Origin: Oscillospiraceae bacterium
Lineage (GTDB): Bacteria > Bacillota > Clostridia > Oscillospirales > CAG-272
Length of the DNA: 64,000 bases
Assembly (NCBI GenBank): GCA_015063845.1
Contig: SVTJ01000004.1
Location: 1 to 64,000 of the forward strand
Direction: 5' to 3'
Shown here: piece by piece, positions 1 through 8,249 of the stretch
Layout of the letters: every line of letters starts with the position of its first letter
Numbering within the stretch: position 1 is the first letter of the stretch
Notes under the pieces: generated by a model
Told to the model about the DNA's origin: nothing
Seen by the model: the letters and a program-made list of their open reading frames with translations, nothing else
Database searches by the model: none
Made by a program: the position numbers and the translations under genes

Positions 1-1005
1 CATTCCTTGCACGATACCGCCGCTCTTTTCGAGAAGCGCTTTATCGGTGACCTTTACTGTAAAGCATTTATTTCCCATTGCGGATATCCTTATATCGCTT
101 ATATTTACCTCATACTGCTTAGGCTGTGTTCCGTCAAGTGTGGAAAGTATATAAGCTTTTCCGCTCTTGAGCTCGTTTCTCATTCCAATAGGCATAGGTT
201 CGAGCAGAAGGTTTTTGGGCAGGGTTGCGAACGCGCCGAATACACCGCATTCGGTATTCTGTAAAAGCGTTCCCGTTTTGCCTGAGCTGAAGTATCCTCG
301 AACCTCGCCGGGTGCGCCCGAAAGACCCTTGACTACGCCGTTTATCGTTACTCCGACTACCGAACCTCTTTGCATAGGTGTCAGCTTACCTGTATCTGCA
401 TCGCAAATACCGTGTCCAAGTCCGCCAAAGCTGAGTGTCTCGGGCATGATATACGTTACAGTTCCAATTCCCGCACCGCTGTCACGGACGTACATTCCCG
501 TTTTGTATTTGCCGTCCTCTGTGCAATATGCGGGCGTTAGTGTGGTCTTTGCCGCCTTACCGTCTCGGGTGAATTCAAGCTCTATTGCTTTTCCACTTGA
601 GCTTTCGGTTATCTCTGTCAACGTTTGAGCGTCTGTGAGCGTTATGCCGTTTGCCTTTATGAGCACGTCGTTTGGACGCAATCCTGCCGCATTTGCTGGG
701 CAGAGCTTACCGTTTTGCGTTTTAACGTCACACATACCCGTGACTATAACGCCCTCGGTCATAAACTTAACACCGAACGGAATGCCGCCGGGGTAAAGCT
801 TTAACGAGGAGTAGTCAGCCGAGCTCGTCCTTGCTGAGGACTGTATCGACATCGTATTTGCGTCGACGTAGCGTACCGCATTGCCAAAGCCAGAAATGCA
901 GGGAACGGTTGCGACTGTGGGAGAAGCCGCGCTTGACACGAGCGAGCCGAACATAGCAAAGACGACCGCGACCGCCAACAAAAATCTCAAAATTTTCTTT
1001 GCCAT
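1..1005 (-). CDS. spoIVB: SpoIVB-type serine peptidase (S55), C-terminally truncated by window edge
   Basis: The reading frame is open from ATG at 1005 down to base 1, about 335 codons. It begins with a signal-anchor (MAKKILRFLLAVAVVFAMFG). A PDZ domain covers roughly residues 90-170, and an S55 peptidase region follows with the GGLGHGICDADTG stretch that carries the family's catalytic His. The last visible residues are SGGIVQGM, which in SpoIVB come just before the SGSP box with the nucleophilic Ser, so that residue lies just outside the window. In Bacillus, SpoIVB is made in the forespore and secreted into the intermembrane space, where it triggers SpoIVFB processing of pro-sigma-K. A sigK gene lies 6 kb away. 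A purine-rich ribosome site (AAGAAAGGAA) precedes the ATG. Identity is firm; activity cannot be judged without the missing end. Confidence 0.9.
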   Translation of the reverse strand, partial: MAKKILRFLLAVAVVFAMFGSLVSSAASPTVATVPCISGFGNAVRYVDANTMSIQSSARTSSADYSSLKLYPGGIPFGVKFMTEGVIVTGMCDVKTQNGKLCPANAAGLRPNDVLIKANGITLTDAQTLTEITESSSGKAIELEFTRDGKAAKTTLTPAYCTEDGKYKTGMYVRDSGAGIGTVTYIMPETLSFGGLGHGICDADTGKLTPMQRGSVVGVTINGVVKGLSGAPGEVRGYFSSGKTGTLLQNTECGVFGAFATLPKNLLLEPMPIGMRNELKSGKAYILSTLDGTQPKQYEVNISDIRISAMGNKCFTVKVTDKALLEKSGGIVQGM

Positions 1006-1217
1006 AGCTTTTCCTTTCTTATATTAAATTTTGTTTTCAATAATTTTGCGACCTTTGCCGCAATAATATAATATGTAAACGCGACTCGTGCAATACTTGC
1101 AATATTGTCGCAGCGTGCCAATTTTTAAAGCTTGGGGAAATTTTTATTTTCGGTGTGAGATCAAAAGCGCAGATAAGAGCTGGAATTGTTAATTTTTTTG
1201 ATTTTTTGATGAAGATA

Positions 1218-1246
1218 TTGACAAGCATAATCTTTAATGTTAAAAT
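1218..1246 (+). promoter_or_regulatory. Sigma-70/sigma-A-type promoter of the marR-ABC operon
   Basis: TTGACA at 1218-1223 and TAAAAT at 1241-1246 are separated by 17 bases, a near-consensus housekeeping promoter. It points at the MarR gene starting at 1288. The inverted repeat at 1248-1271 starts directly after the -10 box, so it covers the transcription start. Confidence 0.75.
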
Positions 1247-1247
1247 T

Positions 1248-1271
1248 AATTAGTTTTCTAACTAACTAATT
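1248..1271. promoter_or_regulatory. Inverted repeat, probable operator of the MarR regulator
   Basis: AATTAGTT (1248-1255) and AACTAATT (1264-1271) are perfect 8-base inverted arms with an 8-base spacer. A nested TTAGTT/AACTAA pair lies at 1250-1265. The element sits between the -10 box and the ribosome site of the marR gene, the usual place for an autoregulatory MarR site. Binding by this MarR is inferred from position and symmetry. Confidence 0.6.
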
Positions 1272-1287
1272 TAACGAGGAGTTATTT

Positions 1288-1779
1288 ATGTCAAGAAAAA
1301 TAAAAGCACAATGTCCCGCTCCGCCTCCCAAAAGGGCAGAGCTGAGCGACAATCCCGTGAAGCTTTGTAACGAGATATCGCGTATATTTCGCACAAGAAT
1401 GAGAGAGGAATGCGATATTGACGGTGTTATGTCACAGCCCGGTGCTCGCCTTGTGCTGTCGTTCCTTGCTATAAGCGACGGAGTCAGCCAAAGAGAGCTT
1501 GTCGAGCGCACACATCTGCGTGCACCTACGGTCAGTTTGATCGTGAAAAAGATGATAGACGAGGGAATAGTCGAGCTCAAATCGGACGCTGCGGATGCGA
1601 GAATAAAAAGAGTTTATCTGACCAAGTATGGCAGACAAGTAGACCGTGACGGGATCAGCAACATCAAAAATATGGACAGTGTGGCTCTTGAAGGCATAAC
1701 TGATGAGGAATGCGAGACGCTTATGGTCTTGCTTGGCAAGATAAGGGGAAATCTCTTGAAAACGGGTGAAAAGCAATGA
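1288..1779 (+). CDS. MarR-family transcriptional regulator
   Basis: This 163-residue protein has a MarR winged helix. The recognition segment is RELVERTHLRAPTVSLIVKK and the wing is DAADARIKRVYLTKYGR, matching the family pattern D-x-R-x(2)-x-V-x-LT-x(2)-G. MarR proteins are dimeric repressors, often released by small toxic ligands. The ribosome site AACGAGGAG lies just upstream of the ATG. The stop overlaps the next start by four bases (ATGA), so the regulator is translationally coupled to the ABC exporter. Promoter and inverted repeat upstream suggest autoregulation of the whole operon. The ligand is unknown. Confidence 0.88.
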   Translation: MSRKIKAQCPAPPPKRAELSDNPVKLCNEISRIFRTRMREECDIDGVMSQPGARLVLSFLAISDGVSQRELVERTHLRAPTVSLIVKKMIDEGIVELKSDAADARIKRVYLTKYGRQVDRDGISNIKNMDSVALEGITDEECETLMVLLGKIRGNLLKTGEKQ

Positions 1780-3584
1780 AAAGAATTTTTAATTATTTAA
1801 AGAAATACTCTTTTCTTGCCATAATTTCGCCTCTGTTGATGATAGGTGAAGTTGCGGCTGATCTTTGCTTGCCAAAGCTGATGACTGTCATAGTTGACTG
1901 CGGTATTGCCGCAAACGGTGACGTTTCGTCATCAAAGCTTGGCAGTACGGTTATGAGAATAGTCTTCGGTGACGGCACTTACAGCTCGATGCAGGTCATT
2001 ATAACCTTTGGTATACTAATGCTTGTGGTGGTACTAATTGGCGGATTTTTCGGTGTTATGTGCGCGTATACTGCAGCCAAGGCATCTCAGGGAGTAGGCG
2101 ATGACCTCAGATGCGATGCATACAAAAAGGTGATGTCGCTCTCCATCGAGCAAACGGATAAATTTACAACGGGCTCTCTCGTTACCAGAATGACAAACGA
2201 TATCGCGATGATAGTTGAGTTTGTTGAGATGCTGTTACGTATGCTCGTTCGCTCTCCGATGTTCTTTATCGGCGGTCTTATAATGCTTATGACGCTTGAC
2301 TTCAGCTTCGGTATCATAATGCTCTGCGCGCTTCCCGTAATGGCAATAATGCTTATTTTTGTGCTTGGAAAAGCGATCCCGATATACGGTACAGTGCAGA
2401 AAAAGCTGGATAGACTTAACTGCGTGGTTCAGGAGAACGTAACCGGCGCGAGAGTGATAAAGGCATACGTAAAGGAAGAATACGAGGCAGAGCGCTTTGA
2501 AAAAGCAAACAGAGACCTGCGCGACACGAACATTCGCGTTCAGCGCATAATGGCGGTCATGCACCCCGTACTCACGGTAGTCATGAATCTTGCTATAATC
2601 GCGGTCATCTACATAGGCGGTTGGAGAATAGAGAACGTAGCCGATTCGGGTATGACGGCTGGAACTATAATGGCGGCTATCACCTATATCACGCAGGTGC
2701 TTATGTCTATTATGATGGTAACGATGATGTTCCAGTCGATATCCCGCGCGATGGCGTCCGTCAAACGTGTGAACGAGGTGTTGGACACAGATCCCGTTAT
2801 ATGCTCGGGAGAGGTTACGGATGCACAGAATGACGTTGCCGTTTCCTTTAGAAACGTAAGCTTCCGTTATCCGGGAACGTCCGGCCGCCCCGTTTTGCAC
2901 GATATAAATATTGACATCAAAAAGGGAGAGACCTTTGCAATTATCGGAGCTACGGGCTCGGGCAAAACGTCGCTTGTCAATCTTATCCCTCGTTTTTACG
3001 ATGCTACCGACGGAGAAGTGCTTGTTGACGGAGAACCGATAAAAAATTATGACTTACATGCGCTTCGTCAAAAAATTGCTTTCGTGATGCAAAAGAGCGA
3101 GCTGTTCTCGGGAAGCGTTGCGGACAATTTGCGTTGGGGCAAGGAGGACGCAAGCGACGATGCGATAGCCGCTGCCGCGCGTATCGCGCAGGCAGAAGAG
3201 TTCATACTCGGATTTAACGACGGATACGGCACTTATATTGCCGAAAAAGGCGCATCGCTTTCGGGTGGACAAAAGCAGAGGATGTCCATTGCGCGTGCTC
3301 TTGTTCGCCGTCCTGAGCTTCTCATACTTGACGATGCGACATCTGCTCTCGACCTTTCCACCGAGAGTAAGCTCCGTGCGGCTCTTAAGGCTGAGCTTTC
3401 CGATACAACTGTGATAATGATAGCTCAAAGAATAGCCAGCGTTAAGGATGCGGACAGAATAGCCGTTATAGAGCAGGGAACTATAAGCGCCTGCGCTTCT
3501 CACGACGAGCTTATGAAGACGAGTGAAACTTACCGTGAGATATACAATTCTCAAATGAAGAACGGAGGTGGCATCAATGAATAA
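1776..3584 (+). CDS. ABC exporter half-transporter with degenerate ATP site (subunit 1 of heterodimer)
   Basis: This 602-residue protein has an N-terminal six-helix exporter membrane domain and a C-terminal nucleotide-binding domain. Walker A is GATGSGKTS near residue 391 and the signature is LSGGQKQR. Walker B reads LILDD, so Asp520 replaces the catalytic Glu. The switch position reads AQRI, with Gln551 instead of His. These two changes mark the degenerate site of BmrCD/LmrCD/TM287-288-type heterodimeric exporters. The partner follows directly at 3577, and the last bases of this gene overlap its start. With a MarR regulator in front, the pair probably exports a drug or toxic metabolite; the substrate is not shown by sequence. 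Confidence 0.9.
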   Translation: MKRIFNYLKKYSFLAIISPLLMIGEVAADLCLPKLMTVIVDCGIAANGDVSSSKLGSTVMRIVFGDGTYSSMQVIITFGILMLVVVLIGGFFGVMCAYTAAKASQGVGDDLRCDAYKKVMSLSIEQTDKFTTGSLVTRMTNDIAMIVEFVEMLLRMLVRSPMFFIGGLIMLMTLDFSFGIIMLCALPVMAIMLIFVLGKAIPIYGTVQKKLDRLNCVVQENVTGARVIKAYVKEEYEAERFEKANRDLRDTNIRVQRIMAVMHPVLTVVMNLAIIAVIYIGGWRIENVADSGMTAGTIMAAITYITQVLMSIMMVTMMFQSISRAMASVKRVNEVLDTDPVICSGEVTDAQNDVAVSFRNVSFRYPGTSGRPVLHDINIDIKKGETFAIIGATGSGKTSLVNLIPRFYDATDGEVLVDGEPIKNYDLHALRQKIAFVMQKSELFSGSVADNLRWGKEDASDDAIAAAARIAQAEEFILGFNDGYGTYIAEKGASLSGGQKQRMSIARALVRRPELLILDDATSALDLSTESKLRAALKAELSDTTVIMIAQRIASVKDADRIAVIEQGTISACASHDELMKTSETYREIYNSQMKNGGGINE

Positions 3585-5457
3585 GGCTCAGCCTAACACA
3601 AATAATATGCCGCCACTCCGTCCTATGGGCGGTCCGGGCGGCAGAGGCGGCGGACCTATGGGCGCAAGAGTTAATAAGGAAAAGCCAAAAAACATAAAAA
3701 AGACACTTCTGCGGCTTCTTTCTTATATCGGCAAGAGTAAAATGTTAGTTATTGCTCTTATCGTCATTATGGTGGTCGTAACCCTCACCGACCTTGCAGG
3801 CCCCGCTATGCAGGGAGCGGCGATAGACACGATATCGCTCAAGGGCGGTAAGCTATCCGTAGATATGCCTGCAATGCTTGGATATCTAGGGGTTATGGCT
3901 GTGCTGTTCGTTATCAGCTCTTCGATGACGCTTTTTCAAGGCTTTATCGCCGCGAAGCTTTCGCAGAATACGGTATACAGCTTGCGTAACGACCTTTTAA
4001 AAAAGATATCCAAGCTTCCTATAAAGTATACCGATACGCACAAGCACGGAGATATAATGTCGAGAATGACAAATGACGTTGAGAACGTCTCAAACGCTAT
4101 TTCTCAGTCAATAGCATCGCTTATATCAAGTGTGATGACGCTTATCGGTGCGTTTACCCTTATGATGATATACGGTTGGGTCATGGCGCTTATAGCTTGC
4201 GTAACAATACCGCTGACTATTCTCGTTTCAACAAATCTCGCAAAATTTATGCGCAAATATTTTGTTCGTCGTCAAAAGCTGCTCGGTCAGCTAAACGGCG
4301 AGGTCGAGGAGATGGTGACGTCTTATAAAACGGTGGTCGCTTATGGCAAGGAAAAGAAAGCAGTAGATGAGTTTACCGATACCAGCCACAAATTCAAAAA
4401 ATGCAGTATAAGCGCAAGAGTTTGGGGCTCGATAATGGGACCTTGTATGAACTTCCTCGGTAACTTCCAATACGTGCTTATTGCGGCATTCGGCGGATTT
4501 TTCGTGCTCAATCCCGTGCCTTTTATGAGAACGCTGACAATTGGTAATATACAGTCGATGCTTCAGTATACAAAGAAATTCACACGTCCTATAAATGAGA
4601 TCGCAAATCAGTATGCCAATATACTGACAGCTCTCGCGGGTGCTGAGCGTATATTTGAGATCATGGACAGTGCGGATGAGATCGACGAGGGAACTGCGAA
4701 CGTCGAGATATCCGATATAAAGGGCAACATTGAGTTCGAGAATATTGATTTTGGCTATGAGGAAAATGAGCCCGTCCTCAAAGGACTGAGCCTCAGCGTG
4801 AGATCGGGGCAAAAGATCGCGATAGTTGGAGCTACGGGCTCGGGAAAAACGACTATTGTAAATCTGCTCACAAGGTTTTACGAGGTAGACGGTGGCAGAA
4901 TAACCGTTGACGGAGTGGATATAAGAGATATCCCCAAGGATACGCTCAGACGCTCTATCGCCATAGTTCTTCAGGATACGGTGCTGTTCTCGGATACGAT
5001 CAGAGCAAACATAAAGTACGGTAAAGAGGATGCGAGCGACGAGGATATGAAGGCTGCCGCGCGTTTTGCAAAGGCGGATATCTTTATTGAGCGACTTCCC
5101 GACGGTTATGACAGTATGCTTGCTGAATCGGGTAGCAACCTTTCGCAGGGTCAGCGTCAGCTTTTGTCTATCGCGCGCGCCGTGCTTGCTGACCCAAAGA
5201 TACTTATACTTGACGAGGCTACCTCAAGTGTCGATACAAGAACGGAGATGTATATACAGCAGGCAATGGTGGCGCTTATGAGTAACCGTACCTCGCTGAT
5301 AATCGCGCACAGACTTTCTACCATAAGAGACGCAGACGTTATAGTTGTTGTCAAGGACGGAGCAATAGCTGAGGCGGGAGGACACGACGAGCTTCTTGCC
5401 GCAGGCGGAGAATATTTCAAGCTGTACAGCAGTCAGTTTGCGGGGGTAGCAACGTGA
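3577..5457 (+). CDS. ABC exporter half-transporter with canonical ATP site (subunit 2 of heterodimer)
   Basis: The ATG at 3577 is preferred over an in-frame GTG at 3568 because GGAGGTG (3563-3569) then sits at normal spacing; this gives 626 residues. A Gly/Pro-rich cytoplasmic leader of about 35 residues precedes the membrane domain. The nucleotide-binding domain is canonical: Walker A GATGSGKTT near 418, Walker B LILDE with Glu547, and switch His578 in AHRLST. The signature is LSQGQ, a variant common in the competent partner of these heterodimers. The protein complements the degenerate subunit encoded just upstream. The stop overlaps the GTG start of the next gene by four bases. Confidence 0.9.
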   Translation: MNKAQPNTNNMPPLRPMGGPGGRGGGPMGARVNKEKPKNIKKTLLRLLSYIGKSKMLVIALIVIMVVVTLTDLAGPAMQGAAIDTISLKGGKLSVDMPAMLGYLGVMAVLFVISSSMTLFQGFIAAKLSQNTVYSLRNDLLKKISKLPIKYTDTHKHGDIMSRMTNDVENVSNAISQSIASLISSVMTLIGAFTLMMIYGWVMALIACVTIPLTILVSTNLAKFMRKYFVRRQKLLGQLNGEVEEMVTSYKTVVAYGKEKKAVDEFTDTSHKFKKCSISARVWGSIMGPCMNFLGNFQYVLIAAFGGFFVLNPVPFMRTLTIGNIQSMLQYTKKFTRPINEIANQYANILTALAGAERIFEIMDSADEIDEGTANVEISDIKGNIEFENIDFGYEENEPVLKGLSLSVRSGQKIAIVGATGSGKTTIVNLLTRFYEVDGGRITVDGVDIRDIPKDTLRRSIAIVLQDTVLFSDTIRANIKYGKEDASDEDMKAAARFAKADIFIERLPDGYDSMLAESGSNLSQGQRQLLSIARAVLADPKILILDEATSSVDTRTEMYIQQAMVALMSNRTSLIIAHRLSTIRDADVIVVVKDGAIAEAGGHDELLAAGGEYFKLYSSQFAGVAT

Positions 5458-6203
5458 GTGACGGATACTTTGAAAAATTCACATCGCTCTGTCAGGATGA
5501 CAGGGCGATGTACGGAAGTGATGCGGATAACATCGGAACGTATAACGAAAAGAGATTTCACCGCGTTTTCAAAAGATTTGTGTGTGAGGATGCGAATTGC
5601 TATGAGGTGAAGGTGGGACGGTACGTCGCGGACGTACTGTGTGACGGACATATAACCGAGATACAAACCAAGAAATTCTCAAGTCTCAAGAAAAAGATAG
5701 AGTATTATCTGCGAGATACCGATTATACGGTGTCCGTGGTTAAACCGCTTGTGTGCAAAAAGCGCATAGTACGTGCAGACCGAGATACGGGAGAGGTGAT
5801 GTATACCCGTTCTTCTCCTAAAAAAGAGGGAATATCGGACGCGCTTTGCGAGCTGTATCACCTGCGCGAGTTACTCTCGAACGAGAGGCTTCGCGTGCAC
5901 CTTGTTTATGTTGAGGCGGAGGAGTACAGATACTCCGAGAGAGTACGATATAGAAAAAGCGGAGCGTATGAAAATGACCTTTTTCCTATTCGCATAGTGG
6001 ATGAGGAGGTGCTCTGCGGAGCGGCTTCTTACGAGCGTTTTCTGCCCGAGAACCTCGAAGATGGCGAATTCACCGTCAAGCAGTATGAAAAGCAGACGGA
6101 TATCAAGGGTAAAGCGGCTTACAGCGCGCTCAATATCCTCACCGCACTTGGTTTTCTCGAAAAGCGGACTGACGGCAAAAGGCTTTTATTTAAATGGAGA
6201 TAG
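5454..6203 (+). CDS. Uncharacterised protein with PD-(D/E)XK-nuclease-like motif and C-terminal winged helix
   Basis: This 249-residue protein starts with GTG at 5454, overlapping the ABC gene stop as GTGA. I do not recognise a named family. Residues 32-73 carry a spaced E32...D60...E69-I-Q-T-K73 pattern on a strand-rich segment (YVADVLCDGHITEIQTKKF), which resembles the active site of PD-(D/E)XK nucleases with an E-x-Q variant. The last 45 residues (from about 205) look like a winged helix ending in EKRTDGKRLLFKW. There is no signal peptide or membrane segment. The tight overlap places it in the MarR/ABC operon. A nuclease fold is an inference from motif spacing only. Confidence 0.6.
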   Translation: MSDGYFEKFTSLCQDDRAMYGSDADNIGTYNEKRFHRVFKRFVCEDANCYEVKVGRYVADVLCDGHITEIQTKKFSSLKKKIEYYLRDTDYTVSVVKPLVCKKRIVRADRDTGEVMYTRSSPKKEGISDALCELYHLRELLSNERLRVHLVYVEAEEYRYSERVRYRKSGAYENDLFPIRIVDEEVLCGAASYERFLPENLEDGEFTVKQYEKQTDIKGKAAYSALNILTALGFLEKRTDGKRLLFKWR

Positions 6204-6209
6204 TTTTTT

Positions 6210-6248
6210 GAGGGGAACTTCTTTTGGAAGCTCTCCTCGAATTTTTTT
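6210..6248 (+). terminator. Rho-independent terminator of the marR-ABC operon
   Basis: GAGGGGAACTTCT (6210-6222) pairs, with one mismatch and two G-U pairs, with GGAAGCTCTCCTC (6226-6238). A seven-T run follows at 6242-6248, starting about 40 bases after the last gene's stop. Confidence 0.7.
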
Positions 6249-6257
6249 GAAAACTTC

Positions 6258-6518
6258 AAATTAGGATTTAGCGAAATGTTTGTTTGTGTACCGAACGGGA
6301 GCACCAAGGCGCTCCCCTACCAATGCGCCAATGTTGAAGGCGGTAGGGGAGGGGCTTGCTCCTCCCGTTTTTAAATTAGGATTTGTCGAATAGTTAGATC
6401 CAACAGATCGTAGGGGCGATTCACGAATCGCCCGTTTATAGCATTATGTTCTCGTGGCGGGCGATTCGTGAATCGCCCCTACGGAATTGTAATTCAACAC
6501 ACCTATAAATCCTAATTT
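6258..6518. repeat. Composite palindromic repeat element (REP/MITE-like), non-coding
   Basis: This fills most of the 425-base gap 6204-6628, which holds no gene. AAATTAGGATTT occurs at 6258-6269 and 6373-6384 and inverted at 6507-6518. Between them lie two hairpins. The first has 28-base arms 6294-6321 and 6342-6369 with 24 of 28 matches. The second has perfect 26-base arms 6409-6434 and 6458-6483. Each arm of the second is itself a palindrome (GGGCGATTC, two bases, GAATCGCCC), so it can fold as a cruciform or clover. No transposase is present. Such intergenic hairpins are common in gut Clostridia; their function is not established. Confidence 0.75.
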
Positions 6519-6564
6519 AACGAATATCTTAATGTCAGCTTTTCTTTTTTAAAACAAAAGTAGG

Positions 6565-6593
6565 TTGCAATTTTGGTGAAAGTATGTTATACT
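6565..6593 (+). promoter_or_regulatory. Promoter of the P-loop kinase-like gene
   Basis: TTGCAA (6565-6570) and TATACT (6588-6593) with a 17-base spacer lie 35 bases upstream of the start at 6629. Confidence 0.65.
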
Positions 6594-6628
6594 AATATAA
6601 ACAACATTGAAAGAGAGGTTCTTTCTCT

Positions 6629-7210
6629 ATGGAAAGCAAAAAACTGATACTTGTGGCGTCTCCAGCAGGCTGCGGAAAGACGTATCTCGCCAAAAAGCTT
6701 GCAAGAGCACTTGGAAACGTAGTGTACATAGATAAGGATGTTCTCAACCCCTTTGGAAAGCAGATGTGCAGACTTTCAGGTGTTGACTACAATCCCGATT
6801 GTGAGTTCTTTGTAAGAGAGGTCAGACCTGTTGAATATACCGTTACTATGGATATGGCATTCGAGGCACTTGAATTCTCGGATACGGTCATCGTCAACGC
6901 GCCCTTCGGTAAGGAACTTTGGGACAGCGCTTATATGACCGAGCTTAAAGCAAAGGCTGAGACCTTTGACGCGCATCTTTACGTAGCATTTATAGAGAGC
7001 TCATCCGAGATATGCAAAAAGCGCGTGACGGAAAGAAATAACATAAGAGATAAATGGAAGCTCGAAAACTGGGATGAGTATATAAAGAACATCAACTTCC
7101 GCTCTCCCACACATCTTGCGGATATCCTTGACCTTTATCTTTATCACAATGCTACCGATGAGATAGCGGCGGAGAGTTTTGCAGGTCTCTTGGAATTTCT
7201 CGGTAAATGA
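6629..7210 (+). CDS. Small P-loop NTPase, kinase-like
   Basis: This 193-residue cytoplasmic protein starts with a strand and Walker A loop (SPAGCGKTYLAKKLA, residues about 11-25), followed by a DKD motif (IDKDVLN). Later come an FIESSSEICKKRVTERN lid-like stretch and a short C-terminal helix region. This layout fits the AAA_33/zeta-toxin/adenylate-kinase-like group of small-molecule kinases, but the substrate is not evident. The gene is monocistronic with its own promoter. It converges on sigK with no gap: its stop is 7208-7210 and the sigK stop begins at 7211, with no terminator visible between. Confidence 0.7.
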   Translation: MESKKLILVASPAGCGKTYLAKKLARALGNVVYIDKDVLNPFGKQMCRLSGVDYNPDCEFFVREVRPVEYTVTMDMAFEALEFSDTVIVNAPFGKELWDSAYMTELKAKAETFDAHLYVAFIESSSEICKKRVTERNNIRDKWKLENWDEYIKNINFRSPTHLADILDLYLYHNATDEIAAESFAGLLEFLGK

Positions 7211-7888
7211 TCATAGCTGCGCCCTTAGTTTTTCAAGGGCACTCTTCTCAAGTCGGCTGACGTATGAGCGTGAGATATTTAGCCTTTCGGCGATCTCCCT
7301 CTGCGTCAGCGCTTTTTTGCCCGAGAGACCGTAACGCATGGTGATTATTCTGCGTTCACGAGGCGTAAGTACAGTCTGGACAAGACGAAGCGCCTTGTTG
7401 GATGATATTTTTCTTTGCACGTCCGTTGCAAGATCGTCCTCACTTTTTATAACGTCTATATAAGAAAGCGGATTGCCGTCGCGGTCAACGTCTATTGTGT
7501 CGTTCAGTGATATTTCAGTAGCAAGCTTTTTTTGAGACCTGAAGTGCATGAGTATTTCGTTTTGTATACATCTTGCCGCATACGTTGCAAATTTTGCGCC
7601 GTTTGCCACCTTGAACGTGTCAACTGCTTTTATAAGTCCAATAGTTCCTATGGAAACAAGGTCTTCTTGGTTTTTACTTGAAGCATAATACTTTCTTACG
7701 ATGTGAGAGACCAGACGAAGATTGTGAAGTATTAGCTTCTGCCTTGCCGCTTCGTCGCCCTTTTCTGCTTTTTTGAAGTATTCATGCTCTTCTGATGCGG
7801 ACAATGGTGGCGGGAAGTTTTGTGGAGTGCTGATGCCGAGGATAAAGTGGATAAAGCTTGACAGCATTGAAAAAATAGATGAAAGCAT
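7211..7888 (-). CDS. sigK: RNA polymerase sporulation sigma factor sigma-K
   Basis: This 225-residue sigma-70-family factor has a hydrophobic N-terminal pro-region (MLSSIFSMLSSFIHFILG) followed by PPPLSASEEHEYF, as in pro-sigma-K. Region 2 includes NLRLVSHIVRKYY and DLVSIGTIGLIKAVDTF, then TYAARCIQNEILMHFR. Region 4 has the helix-turn-helix LTQREIAERLNISRSYVSRL. In Bacillus the mother cell makes an inactive precursor that SpoIVFB cleaves after the SpoIVB signal; a spoIVB gene lies at 1-1005. The gene is contiguous, with no skin-like insertion. AAAGGAGGAA lies seven bases before the ATG at 7888. Sigma-E could share the region 2 features, but the PLS-SEE leader and hydrophobic pro-peptide fit sigma-K better. 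Confidence 0.9.
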   Translation of the reverse strand: MLSSIFSMLSSFIHFILGISTPQNFPPPLSASEEHEYFKKAEKGDEAARQKLILHNLRLVSHIVRKYYASSKNQEDLVSIGTIGLIKAVDTFKVANGAKFATYAARCIQNEILMHFRSQKKLATEISLNDTIDVDRDGNPLSYIDVIKSEDDLATDVQRKISSNKALRLVQTVLTPRERRIITMRYGLSGKKALTQREIAERLNISRSYVSRLEKSALEKLRAQL

Positions 7889-8249
7889 AGTTCTTCCTCC
7901 TTTACTTGTTTTATCATATGCTGTTGTGGTTTATAATATTTATATATGTGTTATTAACTTATATTTCTCAAAACGGATAAATGCTGTACTGCTGTAATGT
8001 AAAGAACAAATATACAATGACGAAAAACAAAAATATTATATAATAATTTCATATAATTAAAGCGAAATTCACAATATTCTTTATGACGAAAAATGAAAAG
8101 TATATTTTTTAACATTGCGATATTAAGTTTTTGAAAAACAGTGATATTATAGTGATGAAAAATACAAATTAAATTGCAACTATCCTTTTTGGATAAACCT
8201 CTTATTTATGGATACAATAAGAATGAAATCCATTTATGAGGTAAACTCT
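7889..8249. other. AT-rich divergent intergenic region between sigK and the spoVAF-like gene
   Basis: The region is about 360 bases, very AT-rich, and holds no gene. I find no good housekeeping promoter. Sporulation sigma promoters are expected on both sides; TGAAAA near 8094 with GATATTA at 8119, and a second GATATTA at 8143, are weak sigma-G-like candidates only. Confidence 0.4.

Noticed and set aside
6258-6518. Insertion sequence
   Set aside because: There are inverted repeats but no transposase gene or room for one; it is at most a non-autonomous element.
7889-8249. Sporulation sigma promoters for sigK and spoVAF
   Set aside because: Several ATA-rich motifs resemble sigma-E or sigma-G boxes, but spacing or core bases deviate, and in DNA this AT-rich such matches are expected by chance.
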